From NCBI GenBank assembly GCA_963710665.1, contig CAVQBC010000006.1:1-64000 (forward strand): DNA of 64,000 nt, read 5' to 3'. The stretch is from CAVQBC01 sp963710665 (GTDB lineage: Bacteria; Actinomycetota; Thermoleophilia; Solirubrobacterales; Solirubrobacteraceae). A program made the translations under genes and the position numbers. The notes under the pieces were generated by a model. The model did not search any database and had not been told where the DNA came from. It worked only from the letters and a program-made list of their open reading frames with translations. Position 1 is the stretch's first letter, and each line of letters opens with the position of its first letter. Below, piece by piece: positions 50,115 through 59,780 of this stretch.

Positions 50115-51347
50115 GTGACCCGCAGCGGACGCCACTTCCTGCAGATCCCCGGCCCGACCAACGTGCCCGATCGCGTCCTGCGGGCGATCGACGCGCCGAC
50201 GATCGACCACCGCGGCCCGGATTTCGCCGTGCTCGGCCTGGAGGTGCTGGAGGGCCTCGGCCGCGTCTTCCAGACCGCCGGCCCCGTCGTCGTCTACCCG
50301 TCGTCGGGGACCGGGGCGTGGGAGGCCGCGCTGGTGAACACGCTCTCGCCGGGCGACCGCGTGCTGGCCTTCGAGACCGGCCACTTCGCGACGCTGTGGC
50401 GGGCGATGGCCGAGCGGCTCGGGCTCGAGGTCCAGTGGGTGCCGGGCGACTGGCGCCACGGGGTGGACCCGGACGCGGTCTCCGAGGCCCTCGCCGCCGA
50501 CCGCGAGCACGCCCTGCGCGCGGTCATGGTGGTGCACAACGAGACCTCGACCGGCGTCACGAGCCGCGTGCCCGAGATCCGCGCGGCGATGGACGCGGCC
50601 GCCCACCCCGCGCTGCTGCTCGTCGACACGATCTCCTCGCTCGGCTCGATCGACTACCGCCACGACGAGTGGGGGGTCGACGTGACCGTCGGCTGCTCGC
50701 AGAAGGGGCTCATGCTCCCCGCCGGGCTGGGCTTCAACGCCGTCAGCGAGAAGGCGCTCGCCGCCGCGCGCAGCGCCCGCCTGCCGCGCTCCTACTGGGA
50801 CTGGGAGCCGATCCTCGAGGCCAACCGCGCCGGCTTCTGGCCCTACACGTCGCCGACCAACCTGCTCTACGGGCTGCGCGAGGCGCTCGCGATGCTGCAG
50901 GAGCAGGGGCTCGACGCCGTGTTCGCGCGCCACCGCCGGCACGCGGAGGCCACCCGTCGCGCGGTGCGCGCCTGGGGGCTCGAGATCCTCTGCGAGGACG
51001 AGCGCGAGCACTCGGCCGCGCTGACGGCCGTGCTGGTACCCGACGGCCACGACGCCGACGAGGTCCGGCGCGTGATCCTCGAGCGCTTCGACATGTCGCT
51101 GGGCGCCGGCCTCGGCAAGGTGCGCGGCCGCGTGTTTCGCATCGGCCACCTCGGGGACTTCAACGACCTGATGCTGGCCGGGACGCTGTGCGGGGTGGAG
51201 ATGGGACTCGCGCTCGCGGGCGTGCCCTTCGAGCGCGGCGGCGTCGACGCGGCGCTCGAGCACCTCGAGCGGGCCCCGGGGGACGACGGCGCAGCGGCCG
51301 GCACCGGCACACGCGTGCGCCAGGCGGCGGCCGAGCCGGCGGCGTGA
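50115..51347 (+). CDS. alanine/serine-glyoxylate aminotransferase family protein
   Basis: This class V PLP enzyme has about 410 residues from GTG 50115 (TTG 50100 is an alternative). GRHFLQIPGPTNVP is the family opening. VYPSSGTGAWEAALVN binds phosphate, LLLVDTISSLGSIDY carries Asp171 and VGCSQKGLMLPAGLGF carries Schiff-base Lys197. Such enzymes convert glyoxylate to glycine using serine or alanine. The divergent 2-hydroxy-acid dehydrogenase could supply glyoxylate, giving a coherent glyoxylate-to-glycine step (inference). The stop overlaps the CoA-transferase start (GTGA). Confidence 0.88.
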   Translation: MTRSGRHFLQIPGPTNVPDRVLRAIDAPTIDHRGPDFAVLGLEVLEGLGRVFQTAGPVVVYPSSGTGAWEAALVNTLSPGDRVLAFETGHFATLWRAMAERLGLEVQWVPGDWRHGVDPDAVSEALAADREHALRAVMVVHNETSTGVTSRVPEIRAAMDAAAHPALLLVDTISSLGSIDYRHDEWGVDVTVGCSQKGLMLPAGLGFNAVSEKALAAARSARLPRSYWDWEPILEANRAGFWPYTSPTNLLYGLREALAMLQEQGLDAVFARHRRHAEATRRAVRAWGLEILCEDEREHSAALTAVLVPDGHDADEVRRVILERFDMSLGAGLGKVRGRVFRIGHLGDFNDLMLAGTLCGVEMGLALAGVPFERGGVDAALEHLERAPGDDGAAAGTGTRVRQAAAEPAA

Positions 51348-52558
51348 CCGGCGCGACGACGACCCCGCCGCTGGCCGGGATGCGGGTGCTCGAGCTCACC
51401 CAGGTGATGGCGGGCCCGTTCTGCTGCCAGGTGCTCGGCGACATGGGCGCCGACGTCGTCAAGGTCGAGCCGCCCGGCAGCGGCGACCAGGCGCGGCGCT
51501 CGATGGGATTCCGCATGAAGGGCGAGGACACCGCCGCGTTCCTGGCCGTCAACCGCAACAAGCGCAGCGTGACGCTGGACCTCAAGGACGAGGCGCACCG
51601 GGCGGTCTTCCACCGCCTGGCCGCGGACGTCGACGTGGTGGTGGAGAACTACCGGCCCGGCGTCGCCGCGCGCCTGGGCGTCGACTACGAGACGCTCGAG
51701 CCGCTCAACCCGCGCCTGATCTACGCGAGCATCTCGGGCTTCGGGCAGACCGGCCCGTACGCCATGCGGCCCGGCTTCGACCTGATCGCCCAGGGCCTCG
51801 CCGGCGTGATGAGCGTGACCGGCGAGCCGGGCAGCGACCCCGTCAAGTGCGGCATCCCGATCGGCGACCTCTCCGCCGGCCTGTTCTGCGCCGTGGCGAT
51901 CCTCTCCGCCTACGCCGCGCGCGAGCGGACGGGCCGCGGGCAGCGCATCGACACGTCGCTGTTCGAGGGCGCGCTCGCGCTGTCGATCTGGGAGACCGCC
52001 GAGCTGTGGGCGACCGGGCGCATCCCCGGGCCGCTCGGCTCGGCGCACCGGCTGACCGCTCCCTACCAGGCGCTGCGCACCCGCGACGGCCACATCACCG
52101 TGGGCGGCAACAACGACCGCCTGTGGCGCCGCCTGTGCGACGCGATCGGCCGCCCGGAGCTGCCCGAGGACCCCCGCTTCGCCACCAACGACGAGCGCAT
52201 GGAGCACCGGCCGGAGCTCGCGGCCGAGCTCGAGGCCACGCTCACCGGGCGCGACACCGACGACTGGGTCGCGACGCTGCTGGAGGCCGGCGTGCCGGTC
52301 GGGCCGATCCACGACTACGGGCAGGTCGTCGAGGACCCCCACACGCTCGCGCGCGGGATGGTGGCCGAGATGGAGCACCCGGTCGAGGGCACGATCCGGG
52401 GGCTGGGGATCCCGGTCAAGCTCTCCGACACCCCCGGCTCGATCCGCCGCGCGGCGCCGCTGCTGGGCGAGCACACCGAGGAGGTCCTGCGGCAGGCGGG
52501 CCTCGACGACGACGCGCTGGCCGCCGTGCTGGGCACCGGGGCGGGGCGGACCGCATGA
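51344..52558 (+). CDS. CaiB/BaiF (class III) CoA-transferase
   Basis: The protein has 404 residues. The family opening LAGMRVLELTQVMAGPFCCQ with VLGDMGADVVKVEPPGSGD is clear, followed by FLAVNRNKRSVTLDLKD, the catalytic Asp146 in MRPGFDLIAQGLAGVMSVTG, and TALYQALRT-like APYQALRTRDGHITVGGNND. These enzymes move CoA between carboxylic acids through an aspartyl-CoA thioester. GTG 51344 lies in the aminotransferase stop, and the stop overlaps the hydratase ATG. The three genes are one coupled operon, probably activating and hydrating an acid. Confidence 0.92.
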   Translation: MTGATTTPPLAGMRVLELTQVMAGPFCCQVLGDMGADVVKVEPPGSGDQARRSMGFRMKGEDTAAFLAVNRNKRSVTLDLKDEAHRAVFHRLAADVDVVVENYRPGVAARLGVDYETLEPLNPRLIYASISGFGQTGPYAMRPGFDLIAQGLAGVMSVTGEPGSDPVKCGIPIGDLSAGLFCAVAILSAYAARERTGRGQRIDTSLFEGALALSIWETAELWATGRIPGPLGSAHRLTAPYQALRTRDGHITVGGNNDRLWRRLCDAIGRPELPEDPRFATNDERMEHRPELAAELEATLTGRDTDDWVATLLEAGVPVGPIHDYGQVVEDPHTLARGMVAEMEHPVEGTIRGLGIPVKLSDTPGSIRRAAPLLGEHTEEVLRQAGLDDDALAAVLGTGAGRTA

Positions 52559-53343
52559 GCGCCACCGAGGCCGCCGAGCTGCTCTCGGAGCGCCGCGGCG
52601 CCGCCGAGTGGATCACCTTCAACCGCCCGCAGGCCCGCAACGCGATGACCTTCGCGATGTACGAGGGCCTGTTCGACCGCTGCGAGGCGGTCGACGCCGA
52701 CGACGACGTCCGCGCGCTCGTCCTGCGCGGGGCGGGCGGCAAGGCGTTCGTGGCCGGCACCGACATCGCCCAGTTCCAGGCCTTCAAGACACCCCAGGAC
52801 GGGCTCGACTACGAGGCCCGCATCGACCGCGTGGTCGGGCGCCTCGAGTCCGTGCGCAAGCCGACCGTCGCGCTCGTCGACGGCTACGCGGTCGGGGGCG
52901 GCCTCGCGCTGGCCGGAGCCTGCGACCTGCGCGTCTGCACGCCGGAGGCGAAGTTCGCGCTGCCGATCGCCCGCACGCTCGGCAACGTCCTCTCGATGGC
53001 CAACTACGCCCGCCTCGTCGCGCTGGTCGGCGAGGGCCGCGTCAAGGACCTGGTGTTCAACGCGCGCACGATCGACGCCGAGGAGGCGGTCGCGATCGGG
53101 CTCGCCACCCGCATCGTCCCGGCGGAGACCGTGGAGGACGAGGTCGCGGCGCTGTGCGAGCGGCTCGCCGGGCACTCGCCGATCACCATGCGCTCGACCA
53201 AGGAGGCGCTGCGGCGCCTGCGTGCCGCGGGCCTGCCCGACGGCAGCGACCTCGTGCAGGAGGCGTACTCCAGCGAGGACTTCAAGGCCGCGGTGGACGC
53301 GTTCGTGGAGCGCCGCGAGGCGCCGGGCTGGCGCGGCCGGTAG
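52555..53343 (+). CDS. enoyl-CoA hydratase
   Basis: The protein has 262 residues. It shows AEWITFNRPQARNAMTFAMY, the oxyanion-hole segment KAFVAGTDIAQFQAF, then VDGYAVGGGLALAGACDLRV with CTPEAKFALPIARTLGN. The catalytic-Glu positions of classical hydratases are partly replaced (the ARTLGN region), so an isomerase or lyase reaction is possible. The ATG overlaps the CoA-transferase stop (ATGA). It is the last gene of the aminotransferase, CoA-transferase and crotonase operon, acting on the CoA ester that the transferase forms. Confidence 0.88.
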   Translation: MSATEAAELLSERRGAAEWITFNRPQARNAMTFAMYEGLFDRCEAVDADDDVRALVLRGAGGKAFVAGTDIAQFQAFKTPQDGLDYEARIDRVVGRLESVRKPTVALVDGYAVGGGLALAGACDLRVCTPEAKFALPIARTLGNVLSMANYARLVALVGEGRVKDLVFNARTIDAEEAVAIGLATRIVPAETVEDEVAALCERLAGHSPITMRSTKEALRRLRAAGLPDGSDLVQEAYSSEDFKAAVDAFVERREAPGWRGR

Positions 53344-53381
53344 AGGACCGCGCCCGCCCGCCGTAGGCCGCCGCTCGTCGA

Positions 53382-54161
53382 TCAGCCGGCCGGCGCCAGC
53401 CGCATGACCGCGAACGAAGCCCCCTGGGGGTCGATCAGGCCGGCGAAGCGGCCGATCGGCGTGTCCATGGGCTCCGCCGTGACCGTCGCGCCGAGCTCGC
53501 GCGCCTTGGCGGTGGTCGCGTCGCAGTCGGCGACCGCGAAGCACACGCCCCAGTGCGGCGGGACCTCGGCAGGGAACATCTCGTCGGTCATCTGCATCAT
53601 GCCCCCGACGGGCTTGCCGGCGACCTCCCAGACGATGTACGTCTCGGGCGCGCCGGGGAACGCCGCCCGGCCGGCGACCCATCCGAACACGGCCGGGTAG
53701 AACGCCTTTCCGGCCTCCGGGTCGCGCGTGAGCAGCTCGTTCCAGCAGAGCGAGTTGGGCGCGTTGACGAGGTCGGCGCCGGCGAAGGCCTTCGGCTGCC
53801 ACACACCGAACACCGCGCCGGTGGGATCGGCGAAGACCGCCATCCGCCCGATGTCCATGACGTCCATCGGCTCGACGATCACGCCGCCGCCGGCCGCCTT
53901 GACGCGGCTTGCGGTCTCGTCGGCGTCGGCGACGTTCACATACGTCGCCCACACGGTCGGCTGACCTTCCTGCATGTGGCCCATCAGCCCGGCGACGGCC
54001 TGGCCGTCCTGCTGGAACATGCGGTACCCGCCGGTCTCCTCGGCCGGTCCGGGCTCGATCGCGTCCCAGCCCATGACATCGCGGTAGAAGGCCGCCGAGG
54101 CATCGACGTCGGGCGAGGACAGCTCGACCCACGAGGGCGTTCCGGGCGCGTAGTCGGGCAT
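53382..54161 (-). CDS. two-domain VOC (glyoxalase-fold) protein
   Basis: This 259-residue protein has two VOC domains of about 125 residues. The first runs from PSWVELSSPDVDASAAFYRD to AVFADPTGAVFGVWQP. The second runs from LCWNELLTRDPEAGKAFYPA to AGLIDPQGASFAVMRL. This tandem type is common in actinobacteria and usually annotated as glyoxalase or bleomycin-resistance-like. Metal ligands (typically His and Glu) are poorly conserved here, so catalysis is uncertain. It is divergent from the PLP decarboxylase by 123 bp. Confidence 0.87.
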   Translation of the reverse strand: MPDYAPGTPSWVELSSPDVDASAAFYRDVMGWDAIEPGPAEETGGYRMFQQDGQAVAGLMGHMQEGQPTVWATYVNVADADETASRVKAAGGGVIVEPMDVMDIGRMAVFADPTGAVFGVWQPKAFAGADLVNAPNSLCWNELLTRDPEAGKAFYPAVFGWVAGRAAFPGAPETYIVWEVAGKPVGGMMQMTDEMFPAEVPPHWGVCFAVADCDATTAKARELGATVTAEPMDTPIGRFAGLIDPQGASFAVMRLAPAG

Positions 54162-54284
54162 GCGTTCTCCTCTCGGTCAGCGGGTGTCCGGGCCTCGATC
54201 GTCGCACGCCGGCGCGGCCGACGGTGCCGACTGGGCGGGGCGAAGGGCTGCGCGGCATGACACCGGCAAGGCGCGGCCGTCAGG

Positions 54285-55688
54285 ATGCCCGCCATCGCCG
54301 CGCCCCGCTCCACCGACCTCGACGAGCTCCTCCCCGCGGCACGCGAGCTGATCCGCGGCTGGGAGGCGGGCTTCGGCGCCGTCGAGCCGCACCCCGCCAC
54401 CGCCGTCGACGGCGACCGCCTCGCCGCCGTCTGGGAGCGCTTCGCCGGGCGGATGGCCGGCAACCACCCGTTCTTCCATCCCCGCTACGCCGGGCAGATG
54501 CTCAAGCCGCCGCATCCCGTCGCGGTGGCCGGCTACCTGGCGGCGATGCTCGTCAACCCGAACAACCACGCGCTCGACGCCTCGCCCGTCACGAGCGAGC
54601 TCGAGCTCGAGGCGGTGCGCGCCCTGGCGGGCATGTTCGGGCTGCCCGGCGACGTCCTCGGCCACCTGACCGCGAGCGGCACGATCGCCAACCTCGAGGC
54701 GCTGTGGGTCGCGCGCGAGCTGCACCCCGGCAAGGCCGTGGTCTACGGCGCCAACGCGCATTACACGCACGCGCGCATGTGCCAGGTGCTGGGGATCCCG
54801 GCCCGCAGCGTGCCGGCCGACGCCGAGGGGCGGATCGACCTCGACGCGGCCGAGCGCGAGTGCCGCCGGGGCGACGTCGGCACGCTGGTGCTGACCCCGG
54901 GCACCACCGGCCTGGGGGCGGTGGACCGTGTGGACGAGGCGCTCGCCCTGCGCGAGCGCCACGGCGTGCGGCTGCACGCCGACGCCGCCTACGGCGGCTT
55001 CTTCACGCTGCTCGCGGGCGGGCCCGACCCGCTCGTCCCCGCGGCGCCGTTCGCCGCGATCGCCGGGTGCGACTCGGTCGTCGTCGACCCCCACAAGCAC
55101 GGGCTGCAGCCGTACGGCTGCGGTGCCGTCCTGTTCCGCGACCCCGGGGTCGGCCGCCTCTACCAACACGACTCGCCCTACACCTACTTCACGTCGGCCG
55201 ACCTGCACCTGGGGGAGATCAGCCTCGAGTGCTCACGCGCCGGCGCCGCCGCCGCGGGCCTGTGGCTGACGCTCCAGGCGCTGCCGCCGGCGCGCGACGA
55301 GGGCCTCGGGCCGATCCTCGCGGCGGGAGTCAGGGCGGCGCGCGCGTGGGCCGCGCTGATCGAGGGCTCGGAGGAGCTCGAGCTCCACGTCGCGCCGGAG
55401 CTCGACATCCTGACCTTCCTGCCGGGCGCCGCGCGCGCGCCCTCGGCGGACGCGGTCGACCGCGTCAGCGCCGCGGTCCTCGACGCCGGCATGGCCGACC
55501 CCGACCCGGTGTACCTCAGCACGCTGCGGATCGACGCCGACGACCTGCTCGCCCGCCATCCGCGCCTCGCGGGCGGCGGCGAAGGCCCGGCGCGCATCCT
55601 GCGCAGCGTGCTGATGAAGCCCGAGCACGAGCCCGCGGTCCCGTGGCTGCACGAGCGTGTGTGCGAGCTGACGCGCGGGGTGGTCTGA
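54285..55688 (+). CDS. PLP-dependent group II decarboxylase
   Basis: The protein has 467 residues. It shows HPFFHPRYAGQMLKPPHPVA, the cofactor-binding LTASGTIANLEALWVARELH, HADAAYGGFF with Asp233, and the Schiff-base Lys271 in VVVDPHKHGLQPYGCGAVLF. It resembles bacterial glutamate/tyrosine/aspartate decarboxylase-type enzymes; substrate preference cannot be read safely. Starting at ATG 54285 after AGG, it is followed 61 bp later on the same strand by a periplasmic-binding-fold gene and may share its transcript. Confidence 0.87.
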   Translation: MPAIAAPRSTDLDELLPAARELIRGWEAGFGAVEPHPATAVDGDRLAAVWERFAGRMAGNHPFFHPRYAGQMLKPPHPVAVAGYLAAMLVNPNNHALDASPVTSELELEAVRALAGMFGLPGDVLGHLTASGTIANLEALWVARELHPGKAVVYGANAHYTHARMCQVLGIPARSVPADAEGRIDLDAAERECRRGDVGTLVLTPGTTGLGAVDRVDEALALRERHGVRLHADAAYGGFFTLLAGGPDPLVPAAPFAAIAGCDSVVVDPHKHGLQPYGCGAVLFRDPGVGRLYQHDSPYTYFTSADLHLGEISLECSRAGAAAAGLWLTLQALPPARDEGLGPILAAGVRAARAWAALIEGSEELELHVAPELDILTFLPGAARAPSADAVDRVSAAVLDAGMADPDPVYLSTLRIDADDLLARHPRLAGGGEGPARILRSVLMKPEHEPAVPWLHERVCELTRGVV

Positions 55689-55749
55689 CCGCGCCGGCGG
55701 CCCTACCCTGGCCCGCGTCACCAGACGGCGACACGGGAGGCGAACGTCG

Positions 55750-56637
55750 ATGGCGAGGTTCCGGATCCAGCCGCACGTCCGGCTGCAGGAGTGGGTGGCG
55801 GAGGACGAGGGGTTCTTCCGCGAGGAGGGCCTCGACTACGAGTTCGAGCCCGGCGGCTTCGCCGGGGGCTCGCTGACCACGTCGGTCCAGCGTGGCGACG
55901 CGGCGCCGCTGTCCGTGCGCAGCGGGGCGTTCGAGGACATGGAGCAGGGCCGCGCGTGCAGCGTGTCGGGCGCCTGCCACTGGGCCGTCAACGCGGCCGC
56001 CTCGGCGAGCCACGGGAAGATGTGGGGCCGGGCCTACTCGATGTGCAACTCCGGCATCTTCGTCGCGCCCGACTCGCCGTACCGGCGGCCGGAGGACCTC
56101 GCGGGCGTCGAGGTCGGCGTCGGCTATCACTCGGGCAGCCACTACTCCGCGATCCAGGGGCTCGAGCCGTTCCTCGCGCGGGCGGAGATCGCGCTGGGCT
56201 TCGTGGGGCGCCCGTACGACCGCGTCCGGCTCATGCGCTCGCGCGAGATCGAGGCCGCCAACGTGTGGGGCGGGCAGTACTACGTCCTCGAGCAGCTCGG
56301 CTTCCGCAAGCTCGTCGACACCACGTTCATGATGGGCTTCATGGTCGCCGAGGACGCCGACACCGACGACCTCGAGCGGTACTTCCGGGCGCTGCGACGG
56401 GCGCAGGTCGAGATCGACCTCGAGGTCGAGCGCTACAAGCACTACTGGCGGCGCGAGATGCCGGAGGACCTGCTCGAGGCGGTCGACGTCCGCCGCTTCG
56501 GGCCCGGCGAGCGACTCGTGTTCGAGTCCTATACGCGCGAGATGTTCGAGCGCACCCACCGCTGGATGGAGCGCTGGGACCTGTTCGACGCGGGCGAGGC
56601 CGCGCGGCCGGCGTACGAGGACGCCGTGCTGGCGTAG
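55750..56637 (+). CDS. NMT1/SsuA-like periplasmic-binding-fold protein without signal peptide
   Basis: The protein has 295 residues. The typical opening QPHVRLQEWVAEDEGFFREE with GLDYEFEPGGFAGGS starts within ten residues of the N-terminus, leaving no room for an export signal. SGIFVAPDSPYRRPEDLAGV with EVGVGYHSGSHYSAIQGLEP and ANVWGGQYYVLEQLGFRKLV show the ligand cleft. No permease or ATPase genes are nearby. It may act in the cytosol as a binding protein or enzyme, as the related Thi5 proteins do, but the Thi5 Cys motif is not present. It follows the PLP decarboxylase. Confidence 0.82.
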   Translation: MARFRIQPHVRLQEWVAEDEGFFREEGLDYEFEPGGFAGGSLTTSVQRGDAAPLSVRSGAFEDMEQGRACSVSGACHWAVNAAASASHGKMWGRAYSMCNSGIFVAPDSPYRRPEDLAGVEVGVGYHSGSHYSAIQGLEPFLARAEIALGFVGRPYDRVRLMRSREIEAANVWGGQYYVLEQLGFRKLVDTTFMMGFMVAEDADTDDLERYFRALRRAQVEIDLEVERYKHYWRREMPEDLLEAVDVRRFGPGERLVFESYTREMFERTHRWMERWDLFDAGEAARPAYEDAVLA

Positions 56638-56638
56638 G

Positions 56639-57707
56639 TCAGGCCGCCAGCAGGCGGTCGAGGTCGTCGTCGCTGGTCCACGCGCCGACCGAGGCGCGCA
56701 GGTACGGGCGGCCGGGCAGGTTGCGCACGACGACGCCGGCCTCGGCGAGGCGGGCGCGCGAGGCGACGGGGTCGTCGTCCTCCCAGGCGACGAGCGTGGT
56801 CGGCCCGCGCGGCGCGACGGTCCGGCCGCGCTCGGCCAGCCGCTCGGCCAGGCTCGCCGCCTGCTCGCGCGCGCGGGTGTGGACGGACTCCCAGCCCGCC
56901 TCGTCGAGCACCGCGCAGCGAGGCGAGGCTGAACGCGGCGCTCTCACGCGAGAGGGAGGGGGTGTCGTACCGGCGGGCGTCGTCCCTGAGCGGCCCGTCG
57001 ATCCCCTGGCTCGCGTCCTCGAAGCTGATGTAGCTCGGGGCGTGGCAGCGCAGTCGCTCCCCGAACGTGGGCTCGACGTAGAGGAAGCCCGTGCCGTCGG
57101 CGCCGCAGAGCCACTTCTGCCCGGAGGCCGCGTAGGCGGCGCAGCCGAGCGCCCGGACGTCGACCGGCACCGCGCCGGCGCCCTGGGCGCCGTCGAGGAG
57201 CACGGGGATGTCGAGCTCCGCGAGCCGCGGGTCGGCGACCTCGCCCGAGACCCAGCCGACGTGCGAGCAGACCACGAGCGTCGTGCGCTCGCCGACGGTG
57301 TCGGCGAGCGTCGCGAGCGGCCCGGGGCGGATCGTCACGCCGCGGTCGCGCGCCGCCTTGAGCGGGCCGATCACGCCCGGATGCTCCTGGTCGGAGGTCA
57401 CGATCTCGTCCTCCGGGCCAAGGTCGAGTCCGGCGAGGACGCGCCCGACACCCTCGCTCGTGGAGGTCTGCAGCGCCACCTCCTCGGGGGCGCACCCGGC
57501 GACCGCGGCGTACCCGGCGCGCAGGCGCCCGAGCAGCTCGAAGCGCCGCTCGAAGTGGGCGGTCGTGCGCCCGTCCGCCAGCGCGGACTCGAGCTCCGTG
57601 CAGGCGGCCTGCACCGCGGCGGCGGGGACCGGCCCGTCCGTGCCGGCGTTCAGGTAGGCGACGCGGTCGAGGACGGGGAACCGGGAGCGCAGGTCGGCGG
57701 CGTTCAT
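56639..57707 (-). pseudogene. class V aminotransferase (cysteine desulfurase-like), one frameshift
   Basis: Two frames give an intact ~355-residue enzyme. The first (from 57707) has PVLDRVAYLNAGTDGPVPAA, SDQEHPGVIGPLKAARDRGV, VLLDGAQGAGAVPVDVRALG and the Lys in YAASGQKWLCGADGTGFLYV, ending SAAFSLASL. The second (near 56918) continues AVLDEAGWESVHTRAREQAA to LRASVGAWTSDDDLDRLLAA. Deleting one C at the joint (CTG-C-GCG) restores it. The sequence is otherwise fully conserved, so a sequencing error is as likely as a true mutation. It is tail-to-tail with the binding-protein gene, one base apart. Confidence 0.85.
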
Positions 57708-57749
57708 GGGGCAGCGGAGCCTAGACGACGACCACTAGCATCAGGCCCC

Positions 57750-59729
57750 ATGCAGGTGACCCTTCCCGACGGCAGCGCCAAGGACCTCCCCGAGGGCGCG
57801 ACGGGCGCGGACCTCGCCGCGGCCATCGGGCCCGGACTGGCGCGCGCCGCGCTCGCCATCCGGGTGCTGGACGGCGACGGCGACGGGCGCCGCGACGGCA
57901 GCGCCTACGACGCCGGGCGCATCCAGGACCTCGCGCGCGCGCTGCGCGACGGCCAGCGGGTCGAGATCGTGACCGGCTCCGACGACGACGGCGACGCGCT
58001 GAAGGTCCTGCGCCACGACACCGCGCACGTGCTCGCGACCGCCGTGCTCGACCTGTGGCCCGGCACCAAGGTGTCGATCGGCCCGGCGATCGAGGGCGGC
58101 TTCTACTACGACTTCGAGTTCCCCGAGGGCGTCACGGTCTCCGACCACGACTTCGAGGCGATCGAGGCCGCGATGCGCAAGCACGTCAAGGCCGACGAGC
58201 CGTTCGTGCGCGAGGAGGTGCCGGTGGGGGACGCCCTCGCGCGCTTCGTCCGCGAGGGGCAGGACTACAAGGTCGAGCTGATCGAGGACCTCGTCCGCGA
58301 CCAGGACCTCGAAAGCGTGTCGCTCTACACCAACGGCCCCTTCACCGACCTCTGCCGCGGCCCGCACGGGCCGTCCACCAAGCGGATCCGCGCCTTCAAG
58401 CTGCTGAGCGTGGCCGGCGCCTACTGGCGCGGCGACGCCAACCGGCAGATGCTCACCCGCATCTACGGGACGGCGTTCCCGACCAGGGAGGCGCTCGACG
58501 CCCACCTCCAGCAGCTCGAGGAGGCGCGCGCCCGCGACCACCGCAAGCTGGGGCGCGAGCTCGAGCTCTTCATGTTCAGCGAGCTGTCGCCGGGGTCGCC
58601 GTTCTGGCAGCCGAACGGCATGGCGGTGTGGAACGCGCTGACCGGGCTGTGGCGCGAGCAGAACGCCGCCCGCGGCTACCACGAGGTCAAGACGCCGATC
58701 CTCTACGACGTCGAGCTGTGGAAGCAGTCCGGCCACTGGGACAAGTACCGCAACCACATGTACTTCACGGACGTCGAGGGCCGGCCGATGGGCCTCAAGC
58801 CCATGAACTGCCCGGCGCACATCCAGCTCTACGCCGCCGAGCGGCGCTCCTACCGCGACCTGCCGATCCGCTACTCGGAGGCCGGGCTCGTCCACCGCCA
58901 CGAGCCGAGCGGGACGCTGCACGGGCTGATGCGCGTCCGCCACATCACCCAGGACGACGCGCACATCTTCTGCACCGACGAGCAGATCCAGGACGAGGTC
59001 ATCGCGTGCCTCGACTTCGGCTTCTACCTCTACGACGTCTTCGGGTTCCACCCGCAGCTCGAGCTCTCGACCCGGCCCGAGCAGCGCATCGGCTCCGACG
59101 AGATGTGGGACCGCGCCGAGGCCGCGCTCGCCTCCGCGCTCGAGGTCCGCGGGCTCGAGCACGCGGTCAACGAGGGCGACGGCGCCTTCTACGGCCCGAA
59201 GATCGATCTGCACATGACGGACTCGATCGGCCGCTCATGGCAGCTCGGCACCGTCCAGCTCGACTACTCGATGCCCGAGCGCTTCGGGCTGACCTACACG
59301 GGCGCCGACAACGCCGAGCACATGCCGGTGATGATCCACCGCGCGCTGCTCGGCTCCTTCGAGCGCTTCATGGGGATCCTCATCGAGCACTACGCCGGCG
59401 AGTTCCCGCTCTGGCTGGCGCCGGTGCAGGCGATCGTGCTCCCGGTGGCCGACCGCCACAACGCGTACGCGGAGGAGGTCATGGGGCGGCTGAAGGAGGC
59501 CGGCCTGCGCGTCCGCCTCGACGACCGCACCGAGTCCGTGGGCCGCAAGATCCGCGAGGCCGAGGTCCGCAAGATCCCCTACATGCTGGTCGTCGGCGAC
59601 CGCGAGGCGGAGTCCGGCAGCGCCGCGCTGCGGCGCCATCGCGAGGGCGATCTGGGCACCGAGCCGGTCGAGTCGGTGGTCGAGCGCCTCGTCGCCGAAG
59701 CCGCCGACCGCCGCGCGCCCGCCACCTGA
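57750..59729 (+). CDS. thrS: threonine--tRNA ligase
   Basis: The protein has 659 residues. An N-terminal TGS domain (MQVTLPDGSAKDLPEGATGA) is followed by the editing domain with the HDTAHVLATAVLDLWPG motif and SLYTNGPFTDLCRGPHG. The class II core has motif 1 near WQPNGMAVWNALTGLWREQN, MNCPAHIQLYAAERR with the zinc Cys, VHRHEPSGTLHGLMRVR, and PVMIHRALLGSFERFMGILI (motif 3). The anticodon-binding domain runs from APVQAIVLPVADRHNAYAEE. It charges tRNA-Thr. It lies directly upstream of infC, the usual neighbour. Confidence 0.97.
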   Translation: MQVTLPDGSAKDLPEGATGADLAAAIGPGLARAALAIRVLDGDGDGRRDGSAYDAGRIQDLARALRDGQRVEIVTGSDDDGDALKVLRHDTAHVLATAVLDLWPGTKVSIGPAIEGGFYYDFEFPEGVTVSDHDFEAIEAAMRKHVKADEPFVREEVPVGDALARFVREGQDYKVELIEDLVRDQDLESVSLYTNGPFTDLCRGPHGPSTKRIRAFKLLSVAGAYWRGDANRQMLTRIYGTAFPTREALDAHLQQLEEARARDHRKLGRELELFMFSELSPGSPFWQPNGMAVWNALTGLWREQNAARGYHEVKTPILYDVELWKQSGHWDKYRNHMYFTDVEGRPMGLKPMNCPAHIQLYAAERRSYRDLPIRYSEAGLVHRHEPSGTLHGLMRVRHITQDDAHIFCTDEQIQDEVIACLDFGFYLYDVFGFHPQLELSTRPEQRIGSDEMWDRAEAALASALEVRGLEHAVNEGDGAFYGPKIDLHMTDSIGRSWQLGTVQLDYSMPERFGLTYTGADNAEHMPVMIHRALLGSFERFMGILIEHYAGEFPLWLAPVQAIVLPVADRHNAYAEEVMGRLKEAGLRVRLDDRTESVGRKIREAEVRKIPYMLVVGDREAESGSAALRRHREGDLGTEPVESVVERLVAEAADRRAPAT

Positions 59730-59733
59730 GCGG

Positions 59734-59752
59734 GTTTCGCGGCCGTCGCGAA
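59734..59752. terminator. hairpin after thrS
   Basis: TTTCGCG-GCCGT-CGCGAAA forms a 7-bp perfect stem five bases after the thrS stop. It lacks a T-run, so termination is uncertain; it could also mark an RNA processing or attenuation point before infC. Confidence 0.4.
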
Positions 59753-59780
59753 ATCGTCTGGCGAGGACGCGATCCGACGC

